Shown piece by piece: positions 46,070 through 59,010 of a stretch of 64,000 nt of DNA (position 1 is the first letter of the stretch; each line of letters opens with the position of its first letter). The notes beneath the pieces are model-generated. The model searched no databases. It saw nothing but the letters and a program-made list of their open reading frames with translations, and was not told where the DNA came from. The DNA comes from Antitrichia curtipendula. Its lineage: Eukaryota > Streptophyta > Bryopsida > Hypnales > Leucodontaceae. Position numbers and translations under genes: made by a program. The stretch lies in assembly GCA_951230915.1 (NCBI GenBank), contig OX579635.1:7378001-7442000 (forward strand), written 5' to 3'.

Positions 46070-48368
46070 CTTATATGCAGTGAAGCTCATTTCGTTATGC
46101 CCAAAGAGAAATAACCATGAGTTCTTAACTGAGAGTCTTCAAACCTGTTCCCAAACTTTGACCTAGTTTGTGTAGTGAAGTGGACAAGAGATCTGCTGCT
46201 AGTAGGCCCAGTCCAAAGCAAAAGCATGAAGCCTGTACACCTCAAGTGTGGCCAAAGGAAGTTGTTGGTAGCAGATATATGGTTGGTGCCAGAGTTCATA
46301 GAAATGTGATGAACAGAATCAGACAAACAACCATATTAGGCTTTGTTTCAGAATTAACCCCTAGGTGTTGGCGCTTGACAGAAGACCAACTTAGCAAAGT
46401 TTTGTGAGAGCAGAGGGTGAAAGATTTTAAACTTAAAAACAAAAACAAAAACAATTAACCGTCCCGCTTAACAAACGTACATTCCAACATGAGCAAATTT
46501 GAGGAACCTGCAAGATTTTAAAACATAAGTTAAGTGCACTGGCCCCTAATCATCATAGAGCATGAACAGAGGCTTAACATGTTTTTTTGCTTTTATTTGC
46601 CACTAATCATCTTAGTGGTCAGCATTTTTTTTTTCCATCATTTTGAGCCCATATGCCCAATGTTTAAATTTTTGATGAGTTTTTGCATATTGCCTTATAA
46701 TTAGAGTTACAAATGTACAAAACTGTCAAAGGTAAATTAGGTGCTTTAGGGTTTTCAATATTAAATGGTAAAACTCATGTTTTCTTGAATTTCAGACTAC
46801 AAACCTCCATTTCCATCACTCTCATATTCTCTTGGAAATTCATCCAACCTGTACGTATTAGGAATTGCTTAGGAGTGACAAGAATAGTATCCTCTACCTC
46901 ACGAGGCCTTGGCACTGACGGCAGTTTATTCAGGGTTTCAGGGTTTTTTAGGGTTTAGGGTTTAGGGTTTAGGGTGAGATCTCACATCCAAGCTTCCGGA
47001 GATTATAGAATTCCGTAAGAAATTCCGCATACAGTGAGGTGGGATACATTTTTTATCACTCTCCTCACGACCGAAACTTGGCAACTATGCAGGTTCCATT
47101 ATATCGGCCTCGATTCTAATTAATCAAGCAAATCGATCATGTTACAATTAACATTTTAACTTGTACAATGAATCCTAGACACCTCATGCATGCTTCTTGT
47201 GCCATTGTAACAATCGTCTTATGATTTCATTTGGTGACTGCTTTTCAGAGCGTCAAAAATGTGACATTCAAAGTGCACGAAGCTCCAAAAACTCTACAAA
47301 CACAAAAAACACAGACTGACTGGTGAAGATCTGAGTGTTCAGAAAGTGCCAATCGCTGTCGCCAGTTCACAGTGAGGTGATTTGCACTCCCCCATGGGGT
47401 CAATCAGCTTCCCCTTAGAGAGATTGCAACTTTTATCTTCACCTTTGGGAGAAAAGCTAGTGAGCACTGTGAGATTGGTTTGGATTCCCCATTACGACAC
47501 AGAGAACTTCCCTGTAATTCCTCTGTTATCACAGGATTTGTGAATTCATATTCCCCAGTATCATATATTTCCCCTTGCATAACTTTCCTGTGATTCAACT
47601 AAATAATGTAAGTGACGATGACATTGATTCTGGACAGTGCACAAATTTATCCTTGGGAACCAATCAATTACATGATTTGTTGGCGCAAGTACTTGTAACT
47701 GAAGCTCATGCGCAAATGGAATCTGAATTAGCAGGCCGGGGTGGGATTCTCACTCCCATGAGCTGGTACGTAGCTAGCAACAAGATTCCAGTGAATTAAC
47801 AGTTAACAGCTTTGTGGTTCCACTAAAGCGTAACAGAATTTCACATATTAAGTTCGACAAGGCCTGAACAAGGAGCTTCAAAAGCCTTCTTGGCTTGCGC
47901 ATTACGGCACTTACACAGATGTATCCCATCTAGCTAGTACTGTTTCCTTCAATTCTCTGGCACTTGCAGCAATAGTACCACTTACGTACTCTCGTTTTCA
48001 ATCATCGAGAGTTGTGTGCCGAGGACCAGTACGTGAGCACAAACTAAGTAAGGCAACAATAGCTAGAAAATCGCCAGTAAGTTTACATAGGGCTCCAAGC
48101 TAGTGCTAGAATCTAGTAATTCCATGCACGCACCGCGCGATCTGCAAGAAGTAGCTAGTCCGGGATTCTGAAATCGACTTCTTGGTGGACCTGTCGCCGT
48201 AACAGTACCACTGACTTGTCCGAACTTGATTGTGCTGGAAGCTCATCTGAGGGGAAGCCAATCTGATCTGCCCCTGAGCTAATCATTATTATAAACGAGG
48301 GATCAGAATTGCAGAGATCGTTGCGTAGAATGAGCTTCCGAAGTCTGAAATTACGGAATTTGAAAAAC
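46070..48368. other. Spacer upstream of the GMC gene
   Basis: No gene called. The 79-residue frames near 46,090-46,410 overlap on both strands and have no motif. The last few hundred bases before 48369 are presumably promoter and 5' leader, but no clear TATA box was identified. Confidence 0.4.
46947..46974. repeat. Interstitial plant-type telomere repeat
   Basis: Four tandem TTTAGGG units, preceded by degenerate CAGGGTTTCAGGG. TTTAGGG is the standard land-plant telomere heptamer. Here it is a short internal tract, not a chromosome end. Confidence 0.9.
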
Positions 48369-51300
48369 ATGGCGAAGTGGAACATTTTCTACTTCTTCAG
48401 CTTGTTGCAAATGATGATCGGCCTACGCATCCGCGCTTCAGAGATTTACAGCAGTGAGTTGAATTAGGAGCCTGGAATGAGTACTCCAACTTCGCTTAAT
48501 TCCAGTGCAATCTCAAAATAGTGGATGGACTAGACGAATTGATGATAAATTTATGGTTGCGATGTCAATGTTGGAGAATTGAATTGAAGGCAGTAGTAGT
48601 CCCGGGGGTGCATGACAGTATGATCGAAATTGCGAGTGGGTTTGACAATTATTAATTGATGGGCATTGCTTGTGTTTGTGCATCAGACCCCCACTACTCG
48701 TTTGTGCACAATGCGACGGAATCGCCGCTCCTACTCCGCAATTACGACTACATTATCGTGGGCGGGGGAACCTCCGGCTGCCCCTTAGCGGCTACTCTGT
48801 CACAGAACTTCACGGTTCTTCTCTTGGAGCGAGGAGGTTGGTTCCCATCCGCAAACAAGCTCCGCTCTGTACCTTCGAGTGAATCCACAATGGCCATATT
48901 CGTTAAATTGGCGCTTGTTTTTTTAGCTCCAAAATTACGCTATAGAACTCTAAAAACTAGGACTCGTTTCCAAACTCAGCTCTGAATTGCTCTGCAAACG
49001 CTGAAAAGTAGAACTGCTGTGGATCTGGGGTTGCTCTGAGGTTGCTTTGAAATCCGCCATGTTAACGAATATGAGGCTCACATGAAATCACTTGCCAGTT
49101 TGGGAATTGATTGAGATTAGAATAGTGACCATGATTTTTCTGCAGGTCAGCCATACACCAATGGACTGGTGGAGAGTCTGATCGGCTTCTACCCGGACCT
49201 GCAGTTCAGCACCCCGACTTCCGCATCCCAGTCATTCACCTCCGAAGATGGGGTGCCCAACCAACGTGCTCGGGTCCTGGGAGGCGGCAGTGCTATCAAC
49301 GCAGGTTTCTTCACGTTCGCCGATGCAGCTTTTATTACAGAGGTCGGTTGGGATCCCGTATTAGTGAATGAATCGTTTGTGTGGGTTGCGGATGTGGTAG
49401 CGCAGTTCCCAACTGTGCAAGTCTTCCAAGTAAGCTTCATCTCAAACTGCACATGCATTGTGAACCTTCCGAATTCACAACAAATCCTGATTTCAGAGCA
49501 TGAATTTCTGACCTAACTTGGGGCCAGAAACTGATTCTAATGCCGAGGTAATGAACACGACCATGGGTGTAGAGTGCCGCCAGAGATGCCTTGTTGGAAG
49601 CGGGCGTGACGCCCTACAATGGGCTGACGTTCGAGCACTTGATCGGCACGAAGGTGGGCGGATCGTTGTTCGACAGCAATGGCTACCGCCACACCGCTGC
49701 TGACCTGCTCACATACGCCAACCCCGACAACATAGACGTCTACATCTGGGGCACCGTTCAGCAAATCCTCTTGGCCACTTCACCTGCGGGTATACAGCTC
49801 TACCACCACCTCAATATAAAAACTTGCAATAAACTATTACAATTTGGTGTTCATGGACAGAGTGTATAGGAATACAAAAGCTCTTCTTCTTAAATGTTCC
49901 TGTCGCAACACTATTAAGCAACTGCCTTCTCAAGCGTTTCTAATCAGCTCTTACATTGACCTTCTGTAGCTAGAATCCAGTCGCTTCTCGAGTTGTTTAT
50001 GTCTCTAATAAAACACCAGCTATGAAGTTTTTGCAATCTCATCTACCTGCAATTTCGTGAGTTTCGTGGACTAGACTCACGAGTCAATTATTTGAGATTG
50101 GTATAGCCAATCTCGTAAGTTTTTGCAGCCTTGGTGCAATTGAAATTCTACTTGTAAAACGGACTAAGGAATGCTCAATTATAATACATGAAATCGAAAG
50201 ACATGAATTGAATTTCTCGTAAGTTTTGTGCAGCCTTGGTGCAATTGAGTCAACTGCTATATCCTGTTGTAACAACTGATGTGTCCTCGCTCGCAGAAGG
50301 GCCAGGCGAGATGCCAGAGCCGCGTGCGATAGGCGTGGTATTCTCCGATTTGGACGGAAACAACCACACGGCGCTTCTAAACGAAGACGCGGGCAGCGAG
50401 GTGATCTTGACTGCGGGCGCTCTCGGCAGCCCCCAGCTCCTGATGCTGAGCGGCATCGGCCCGCCCGATCACCTGGCCTCCTTCGACATCCCCACATTGG
50501 TCAACAACCCGGCCGTTGGCGCCCGTATGGCGGACAACCCCACGAACTCCTTCTGGGTGCTCACCAACCAGGAGGTTGAGGTCACACTCATCCAAGTGGT
50601 GGGCATTACAAGCTTCGGGAGCTACATCGAAATCTCCAGTGGGCAAGCGGAGGCTCTCCAGAGCGAGTTGCAGCGGAACGCCGAGAGAGTGAATGGGACG
50701 AATAGTGAGTTTCGGGACAACAGGTTGGGCGGCAGGAACGTCACCGCAACGAGCCTGCGGACACGCATCCTGGAAGCCATTCTCGAGGTGCCGGTGGGGA
50801 TGTTGAGGTCGCAGGCGTCGTGGAGTGGGACCATCGTGCAGAAGATCTGGGGACCGCACTCGTTTGGGGGACTCAGGCTCGCGAGTTTGAACGCGGCCGA
50901 TAATCCCAGCGTCCGCTTCAACTACTTCCAGGTAATTTATTACACCCCATACTCGTTTTTTCAGAGGGGGCCCAAATGTGACGTGCACTTCAAGTGCTCC
51001 AGTGGTAGCCCAACTGAAACCTCAGAGCTCTAAATTCAAGAACAACGGCAATAGATCTGAGATTTCAAAATAAGATTTTCAAACCGCTCCAGTTCCAGAG
51101 GGGCACGCATCTCAACCACTCCAATTCCAACCCAACGTAAGAAGAACAGCGTTCAAGAACATTCTGAACTTGCTTTCAAGCTCAGCGTCATTTTGAATGT
51201 CTTTTCAACGATTTCAAGCGAATCTGAAAGGTTTTAGCTCGATCATTGAAAAAGAACTCAAGAACTTACTATGTTGAAAAAGAGTACTTCGACAAAATCG

Positions 51301-52863
51301 CAAAACTAGTTCGTGAAAATGTAGTTCTACACCTTATTCGAGAAATATTATCGTGAAATTGGAGAAATTTCTTCGTGAAATATCTTCGTGACAATGTTCG
51401 TACCTTTTCAAGATGTGCCAATTTTGTGAAATCAAGTGAATGTCACTACGAATATGGCTATATTTTGGCAGGTGGACGAAGACCTGGCAACTTGCGAACA
51501 GGGGATTCGCATGGTGTGGGACACGGTGCACGCGCCGGCGCTTGCGAGCTTGCAGTACACGAACAACTCGGTGCCTCTCCCATTGCGACCTGTTTTCGAC
51601 GCGGTCCTCGGGACATGGCCGTTGCGAAACTTTACGAACGATACGCAAGACTCCATCAACATTCGGCAGTGGTGTATGGACAGCGTGACCACCATTTGGC
51701 ATTACCATGGCGGCGCCCTGGTGGGCGATGTGGTGGATGCTAACTACCGCGTCCTGGGCGTGGAGTCGCTCCGCGTTATCGATGGATCCACGTTTGCCCG
51801 GTCGCCTGGAACGAATCCTCAAGCGACGGTCATGATGTTGGGAAGGTGAGAAAATGCCATACCTCCGTTTGTCTGCAGTCTCACATGTCGTGGAAGTTTC
51901 GGAGCTTTTGGAATCATGGGCGTTGCAAGAATGTATTTGAACTTATTATTGGCCATTCACAGCGTAGAAACTTTGAGGATGCGGCTGAACTTGCTATTGA
52001 ACATTCACAACATAGAAAATTTTGAGAATGTGGTTGAATTTGCTATTGAATATTCACAACACAGAAACTTTGACAGTGTGTCTGAACTTAATTCTCACCA
52101 TCCACAACATCTAACAACATAAAGACTTTGAGGGTGTGGTTCACTGTCAGCTCATTTTGGATCCCTTGCGAAAATTGTACGCACAGGATCCATGTACCCA
52201 CTGTGCCCATTTTTCACACCAGGGTTTCAACTTGCGTTTGGTTGTGGTGGAACTTGCTACTGACTTGCTAATGACTAATCGAAACAACTCAACAACAGAG
52301 ATATTTTGAGGAACTTTGAACTTTTCTAGCAGTGATATTTTGATTACTGGAACTTCAAAATTACCTCATGTAGCTTAGAGTGCTGCTAATTTGCTAAAAC
52401 ATCAAATTTTACACTAGAGGCCCTACATTTTGTTCTTGTTGTGGGACAGTAAAGAAGCTATGTTGTAGCGGACTTGGTCAATGTGGGTTTAGGTCACTTG
52501 AGAGATGAACAACGCGAATCACAAATGGATATTCTACCGGTATACAAAATGGTGCCATTGATGAGATGAGAAACAAGTTTACGAATGACGACTTCCACGT
52601 CTTACTCTACTCCCATACTTCCAAATTACCACAGGGGCATTACGCATTCAACGAAGTCTAAAGCTTAACTGACTTACGTGATATGCAAACGTATTGGCAA
52701 AATTGATTACCATTAATTTTGCCACCAAATGCAATGCAGATGAAGCTGAATCCTAAAGCCCCTCACGAAAATGGACTGTCTGTCGTGTGCCTCTTTCTTC
52801 ATGTGCAGGTACATGGGAGTGCAAATATTGCGGGAGAGGCTCGGTGCAGCTGCAGGTACTTGA
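48369..52863 (+). CDS. GMC-family FAD oxidoreductase, HOTHEAD-like, 599 aa
   Basis: Seven exons join in consistent phase: 48369-48453, 48687-48836, 49146-49429, 49573-49789, 50297-50931, 51472-51845 and 52809-52863 (1,800 bases with stop). Residues 1-24 look like a signal peptide (MAKWNIFYFFSLLQMMIGL). The FAD site is VGGGTSG (54-59) with ribose-binding Glu76; VLGGGSAINAG (122-132) and GALGSPQLLMLSGIG (286-300) match the two GMC signatures. The active site has WHYHGG (His536) and Asn572 in SPGTNPQAT, a His/Asn pair as in HOTHEAD and choline oxidase. The length matches Arabidopsis HOTHEAD (about 594). By homology it may oxidise omega-hydroxy fatty acids for cutin-like polymers, or another alcohol; mandelonitrile lyases are relatives but usually have His at the second position. 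The ATG is set by the signal peptide and phase. Confidence 0.93.
50110..50252. repeat. Direct repeat in intron 4 of the GMC gene
   Basis: TCTCGTAAGTTTTTGCAGCC and the following TTGGTGCAATTG at about 50,112-50,146 recur at about 50,216-50,249. The copies are about 104 bases apart and contain donor-like CGTAAGT and acceptor-like TGCAG words, so they could confuse splice prediction. Confidence 0.75.
51935..52125. repeat. 48-bp tandem repeat in intron 6 of the GMC gene
   Basis: About four diverging copies of a unit starting AGAAACTTTGAGGATG, then TGAACTTGCTATTGAACATT and CACAACAT. It lies wholly inside the 963-base last intron. Confidence 0.8.
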
Positions 52864-55800
52864 TTCAGTTTAAGTAAACCAGCTACAGACTGCTTTACGT
52901 CACTGCTTTGCATTACAGCCAAGCAGAACCATGTACTCTCTGTTGGAAGAGGTGCCAGATTTCAATTAGACGGTGACCCAAGACAGCGCTGCGTTTTGAG
53001 TTTTACGCATCAGATTTCACTGCCCATGTAGTTTAGTGCCACTACCTGATTTCTAGCATTTACTAGTTTAGTGGACAAGATTGTCTAAGCTGCACTGTGA
53101 ACTTGCCGGAACCGAACGCTATCATTGTAGCCAAGAGGGGTTCATCACTCATCAGTCAAATATCTTTGAGGTCAATATTTTATGACAAGATTAGACAACT
53201 AGAAATATATTATTATCTGTACCTACTGTATGACAATTCTACCAGGCTCTGAGGCTTCTCCCTTATAAAAGCAATGTAATTTCAAAGTTCACGAATGGGT
53301 TGCCATTCACAGCATTACCGTAGCCTACGTTTTCATGCTGTTGTAGGTTCATATTAGTATACCCCAGCCTGATAACCGCCTAGACTGAGTTTTCATTTGT
53401 TACATTTGATAAAATTTCAAGAAATTGGCACTTTTTGAGTCACCGGCCTGTAGAGCTCCAACCATTTATGTATTAGATAACCGATGAGCCGCGATAGCGG
53501 CGAATAGGTTATCGTACATAACCGGTTGTACATTTTTCAATCACAACCTTTGATCTTCATGATCCAAGGGTGTAGGAAGCAAGTTGAAAGGAAAGAAGGT
53601 TATGAGTTGCAACTTGTAATGGCAATGGTGACAGGTTGCCAATGGGAAGGATTGGTGCCACGTTAGCATTGAAAAGTCAACAACCGGTTATGTATGGTTG
53701 GCATACGTAACTAAAGTATGTTCTCTAAATTTCTCACGTGTAACTTCCTAGGAGCATGTGGTGGGAAATACATAAAACATGTGCAAGTAAAGGGTATTTA
53801 ATAGAGGGCTATGAAATAATATGTATATGTAAAGAATATTTTATAAAATTGTGACAATTTAGAAGATATTTCAAGGATATTCTATCAATATTCTCCAAAA
53901 TGATTTTGTAAGGGCTATTTTGGAACTATTTATCTTTCTAAGTAGTTAATTTTTTTGTAGGAGAGAAATCTATTTTGATGACTATTTTTTTGGTCATTTT
54001 AGACAAGAACGATTGCTACAATATAGTTCTAGTTGTAGGAGACAGGTCGTTCTAGATACTTGGCCATTTTTGGATAAATCATATGTTCATTGATATGGTG
54101 TTTAATCCGACAATTTTGTAATACGGACACTTGACATGGTGTTTTTTATCCACTGTGGTTGTTGATTGGACACCCCTGTAAGTTTTTAACTCACCAATTG
54201 AAGACATAGGTTGTTGAATGGTGCAATTTTTTTAATTTTTTCACAAACCAATCAATGACCTTGCATAAAGGGATGGTGTCTACAATTGCCAAATTTTCAT
54301 TGACTAACATTACATCTTATCAAATGTTGAGTACAATGTGTCCAAATCTAAAGGTGTACTATTTTTTTTAAATAGTAAAATTCATTGTAAGTTGACTTAT
54401 AAACATGTTTTTTTCAAATACTATATTAAGCATTTTTGAATTGCTTCTAGAATCCTCATAGCATTTGGTACATTATTTTTTAGACATTTTTAGTCACGTC
54501 TTAGTTCTTCATAGCATTTGGTACATTTTTTTCTAGTGGTTTTTCAGTTGCTTCTTGATTCCTCATAACCAAGCTCATAACATTCCATACAATACACCCA
54601 AAAGAAGCAGTCACTGCCTATAATTCGACATGGTTCTGACAAAGGGAGGGGAAAACTATTTGAACTTGGAATACATTGTTTTCTAGTCTTTTGAGGACAA
54701 CATTGAACATTATACTTCAAAGGGCCATCAATAATATTTTTCATTTGCATCTTGTCATCATTTTCATTTGAAAACATTTGAGGGACTAGAAGCTACAACA
54801 CCACCTTGAAAACAACATATAGCGCCCTCCTACTATAGGTTGTTGTACTATTCAACACATATTGCAAAGATATGAAGAATTAATTTTCAAAGTAAACTAA
54901 TTGATTCTTGAAGTCTCATTTATACATATGGTGAGAGTCTAAATAAGAAAAGTGTCATAATTATGGTTGAAGAAATTGAATGAAAGTCATAGCAAAAAAA
55001 GAAGAAATATGACAACTTAATTTTGTGATTTAATTTTCAAAGATTTAGTTGTTTTGGATTTTTGATATTGTTCATTGATACCATAAATTAAGGAGAAAAA
55101 ATGACAACAATGCCCGTAACAATGATGAAGACAACAAGAGGCAAAAGGCAAGAAGTACTAAGAGACAACAAGAAACAAAAGCTTAGATGCAATAAGAGGC
55201 AATAAAAAGTAAGAACTAAGAGGCAATAAGAAGCAAAAAATAAAAAGCAATAAAAAGGAAAAAATTAGGAGGTAACATAAGACAAAGGAACAAAAAGCAA
55301 AAGTAGCAAGGTGTTTCATTTGAAGGTGGCAGTTGCAAAGTGGCAACAGTTTTTGAAATCCTAAACCAATAGCTACCATTTTATAAAGTATTTTTAGACT
55401 AATCTATGGGACTACCACTATTCAACAACTAAAAAATGATTACATTGCAACTACATTTTGTTACTATCCCAACCATATTTTAAGTCATAGCAAGCCTTAG
55501 CAATTTAAAAAAAGAAGCCTAGGAATAAAAAAGAATTGACACAAATGCACAAACGAATTGCATTGAAGTTTTTCTTTATCAATAGTTGTTGTTTAGCCCC
55601 TAAAGCACTAAACTGTGTTTTTTGGCAACATAGCAATTGGGGGCAGCTCACTACGAATGGAGTTTTTGGTTTTTTTCTTTGAAATTTTCACAAAATATGT
55701 GCCCAAGGAGTATCTTTAAGGCCCAACAATTTTCATAGCCTTTAACTACATGGTTAAAAAGTTATGGTATGATATGTTGTTTCATTGCTCGGTGGGCAGC

Positions 55801-56739
55801 CCGAGCAACAAAAAAAACTTCTTGAAAATTCACTTTTTTTTAAAATAAAAATTTGAAATTGGTTCTCTAGATCTTAATATATATTGAAAGCTTTGAGTAA
55901 TTCCATTTGGATTAATGGGAAAAAAGTTATGGGAGTTTAAGTTTATGGGTAGTTTGCAGGTAGTTGTGGAATCTCTACTCTAAGATAAAATTTGAAGCCC
56001 TTTATTTAATTCAATTTTAAATATTTTTGAAAAAAAATAGAAACATTAGGTGTAGACTGTTTACTACAACATTACAACCATTGGGATTGGGATTTTTCAA
56101 TTTCATGAATAAATTGTTAACAATTTAGTGTTTTGAATCATTTTCTACTTCATTCTACTTACTATTTTTTCCTATATGTTGTACAATTCCAAATGATCTG
56201 AAAATTTTCAAGCATGTTGCCAGCTTGCCTTCAAGACTGAATCCAAAGAGTAACCACCATTAGTGGGCATTTTTCCATACACATGTGACCATCTGAAGTG
56301 CAGCTGCTCGGTTTTTGCAGGGCCAAAAAAAGTTTTTTTTCCAATTCAAATGCTAATATCTTGCAATCTACATGGTGAAAATTCCTGAAAAAATTTCCAC
56401 ATGTTCTCAAACTAGTTTACTACAAGATCCTACGGTTACATGTGTTCAAAAAAAAATTAAAAAAAAATTTGATACTTGTCCTAGAAATGACAGTTTTGGA
56501 GACTTTTGGTAAAAACATAGTCAAAAAACTTTAGGGGGTAGTTACAAAATACCAACTAAGTCAAATTTATATTAGTTAAAGAACTACTACTTAATGATGT
56601 CTTCCATTTATTGAATGAAAATTTATGAACAAAAGTAGCATTAGATGTTTTTCAGCTCCATTGGAAGGCCATTTTAGGCTTGTCCCCAACCTTGAAGAAT
56701 TAGACTAGTAACACACAAACTATGTACCTTTGCAAAAAT
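52864..56739. other. AT-rich spacer downstream of the GMC gene
   Basis: No gene recognised. It contains the GMC 3' flank, a possible MITE at 53513-53697, a purine-rich AAGAAGCAAAAAG tract at 55,130-55,300, and at 54,555-54,625 a sequence shared in inverted orientation with 36,715-36,790. Confidence 0.45.
53513..53697. mobile_element. Possible 185-bp MITE
   Basis: It begins CGTACATAACCGGTTGT and ends with the near reverse complement (CAACCGGTTATGTATGG); about 20 of 24 terminal bases pair. No target duplication was resolved and no second copy was seen in the window. Confidence 0.45.
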
Positions 56740-59010
56740 TAGACTTTAAATTTTTATTTTTTTTATAGAAGTGCACATAGTGTGGCTAAGTGCACATCAA
56801 TTTAATTCTATATTTTGAATAATTTGCAATCGCATTTTGAACATACTTCAAATAAGAAGAAATTTAAAATCCTTAATTTTTTGCATCATAAATTTATTGA
56901 AGGAAATTGCATGTTAGCCTAATTTTTGTACAAAAAACTTTGTATTTATTAAAGAGGTATGGCATATGCTTAACTTCTAACAATAAACATCAAATGGAGT
57001 GAGGAAGCAAATATATGCCTAATTTTTTTATTGCAATAAACTTGTAATAGAATAAGAAAGTCAAGCACATGCCTATCCTTTGGTTACAATAAACATCAGA
57101 TGGAATGAGGGGGCTATGTAAAGAGGCATATACATGCCTAAATATTTATTACAATAAACATTAGATGAAGTGAAGGGGTCATGCACATGCTTGACTCCTC
57201 AATTACAACAAACATGCAATAGAATGTGGGGTCAAGCACATGCCTAACTCCTCAATTACAATAAACATCACATATAATGAGGGGGACAAATCACATGTAG
57301 TGAAGGATAATGCACATTCCTAACCCATTGGTTACAACAAACATTAAATAAAGTGAGGAGGTCAAGTACATGCCTAACCATCTATAATGAATGTGATGTA
57401 GATAAAAAAATTGGATATATATTAGAATATTTTTATTATTCAAATTAATAATAAAATTTAATTTAATTTAATACAATTTGCATTGAATTTTGGCATGTAA
57501 ATTAGACTTTATTTATATCATATAACTTCACACAACATTTGCAATAGGAAAGAGATGAGGGTGGGAAGAGAAGTCAAGTTGCTTATGCATGTGGGGAGGT
57601 AGGAGGTACAACAATCAATCAAGCAATCAATGTGGGATATTAGTAAAAGCTTAACCGCAAGTAAAAAAAAATGATTGAGTTGAAAATTGAGCTTCACATC
57701 TCATTTACTCATTATAATTTATTTATTTATTTAAAAAATTTCCAACTAGTAAAATGTGGTAAGTTAGGTTCAATTTTGGATTCAAAAATCTGTTTGTAAT
57801 TTGGAGCCTCCAATCAAAAGTTATAAACCAAATTTAGAGAGGATATAAGAAAATGCACTTTCCAAGCTCTCTATGAATTTGGTCTATAACTTTTCATTGG
57901 AGGCTCCAAATCACAAAAATATTCTTAAAGCCAAAATTGAACTTAACTCAACACATTTTTTCAGTTGAACATGTTTTGAAAAAAATAGATTTACTATGAG
58001 TAAACGAGGTCTAAAATTTAGCTTACAAAGCCATTGTTCCTTTTATTTGACTATGGGCGGTTGAGCTCCTATATATCCCCATATAGATTGTTTTACCCCC
58101 TATTGTGTTTTTTTTATAACCAACTTGACTTCTTTTTTTTCTACATGATAGACATCAAGTGACTAGTGACACCTTTGTGCTATGCATATAATTTAATTTG
58201 CATGCATGGAAGATTCTATCCAAATTTTTTTTTTAATGTCAAATATTTATTTTCATAAAATTGTTCGCCAAATATTTATTCTCACTATAATTAAAATGAC
58301 AATAAGGTATTGTTGGACTTCCTAATTTTCAATTGTAGGAAAGAAGTGAGATATTTGCCTATCAACTCCACTTCACTTTGTATTTATTGTAGAAGGTTCC
58401 GTAATCCCTCATTCCATATGCACATCAACTCCATTCCATTTTGTATTTATTGTAGAAGGTTGGGCCTATACATGACCCTCTCATTCTATCAAATTTCCTC
58501 ACACATTTCATATTGTAGAAGATTAGGCCTATACTTAATCCATCACTCAATTTATTATTGTCTTCACTCACTCCATCAAGTGCCTAATATAACCATGGGG
58601 TGGACATATGTTTGACCACCTCACTTAATTTATGAAATTGCATGTCAAATACTTTCTTTGTTTTAATTAAACTTGTATCAAGATGCTGTTGTCCTTACTA
58701 ATTCAATGCAATATACATTCCATCTAATGTTCTACTAGACATTCCATCTAATGTCAACACTCCATTAGGGGTTTATTATCCAAGGGGTTGAGCACATGCC
58801 TACACCTCTTTTCCATCTAATGTTTATTATAACCAAGATTTTAAAGAATATGGACAATTTTGAAAAAATTGAGTATATAATATTGATTGAATTATTTTAT
58901 ACAATTAGAATGTGCAACATACTTCTTTTATGCATACTATTGAACATAGTTGTATTTTAGCCCTCCCCAAAGTGCATACAACTATGTGCACTTTTATCAA
59001 AACTAATATT
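56740..59010. repeat. Large foldback (imperfect inverted repeat), 2.25 kb
   Basis: Left and right halves pair around a centre near 57,855. Matched anchors: GTGCACATAG (56,776) with CTATGTGCAC (58,981); GAAGTCAAGTTG (57,571) with CAACTTGACTTC (58,121); and GATTTGGAGCCTCCAAT-like sequence (about 57,800) with ATTGGAGGCTCCAAATC (about 57,897). The innermost 90 bases are about 80% paired, the outer parts less. Both arms carry a degenerate tandem repeat of about 55-65 bases (ACATGCCTAACTCC, ATTACAATAAACATC) at 56,950-57,390 and, inverted, 58,300-58,820. No coding capacity. Confidence 0.8.

Noticed and set aside
50377..50988. 203-aa minus-strand frame
   Set aside because: Antisense of GMC exon 5, open because that exon is GC-rich; no motif.
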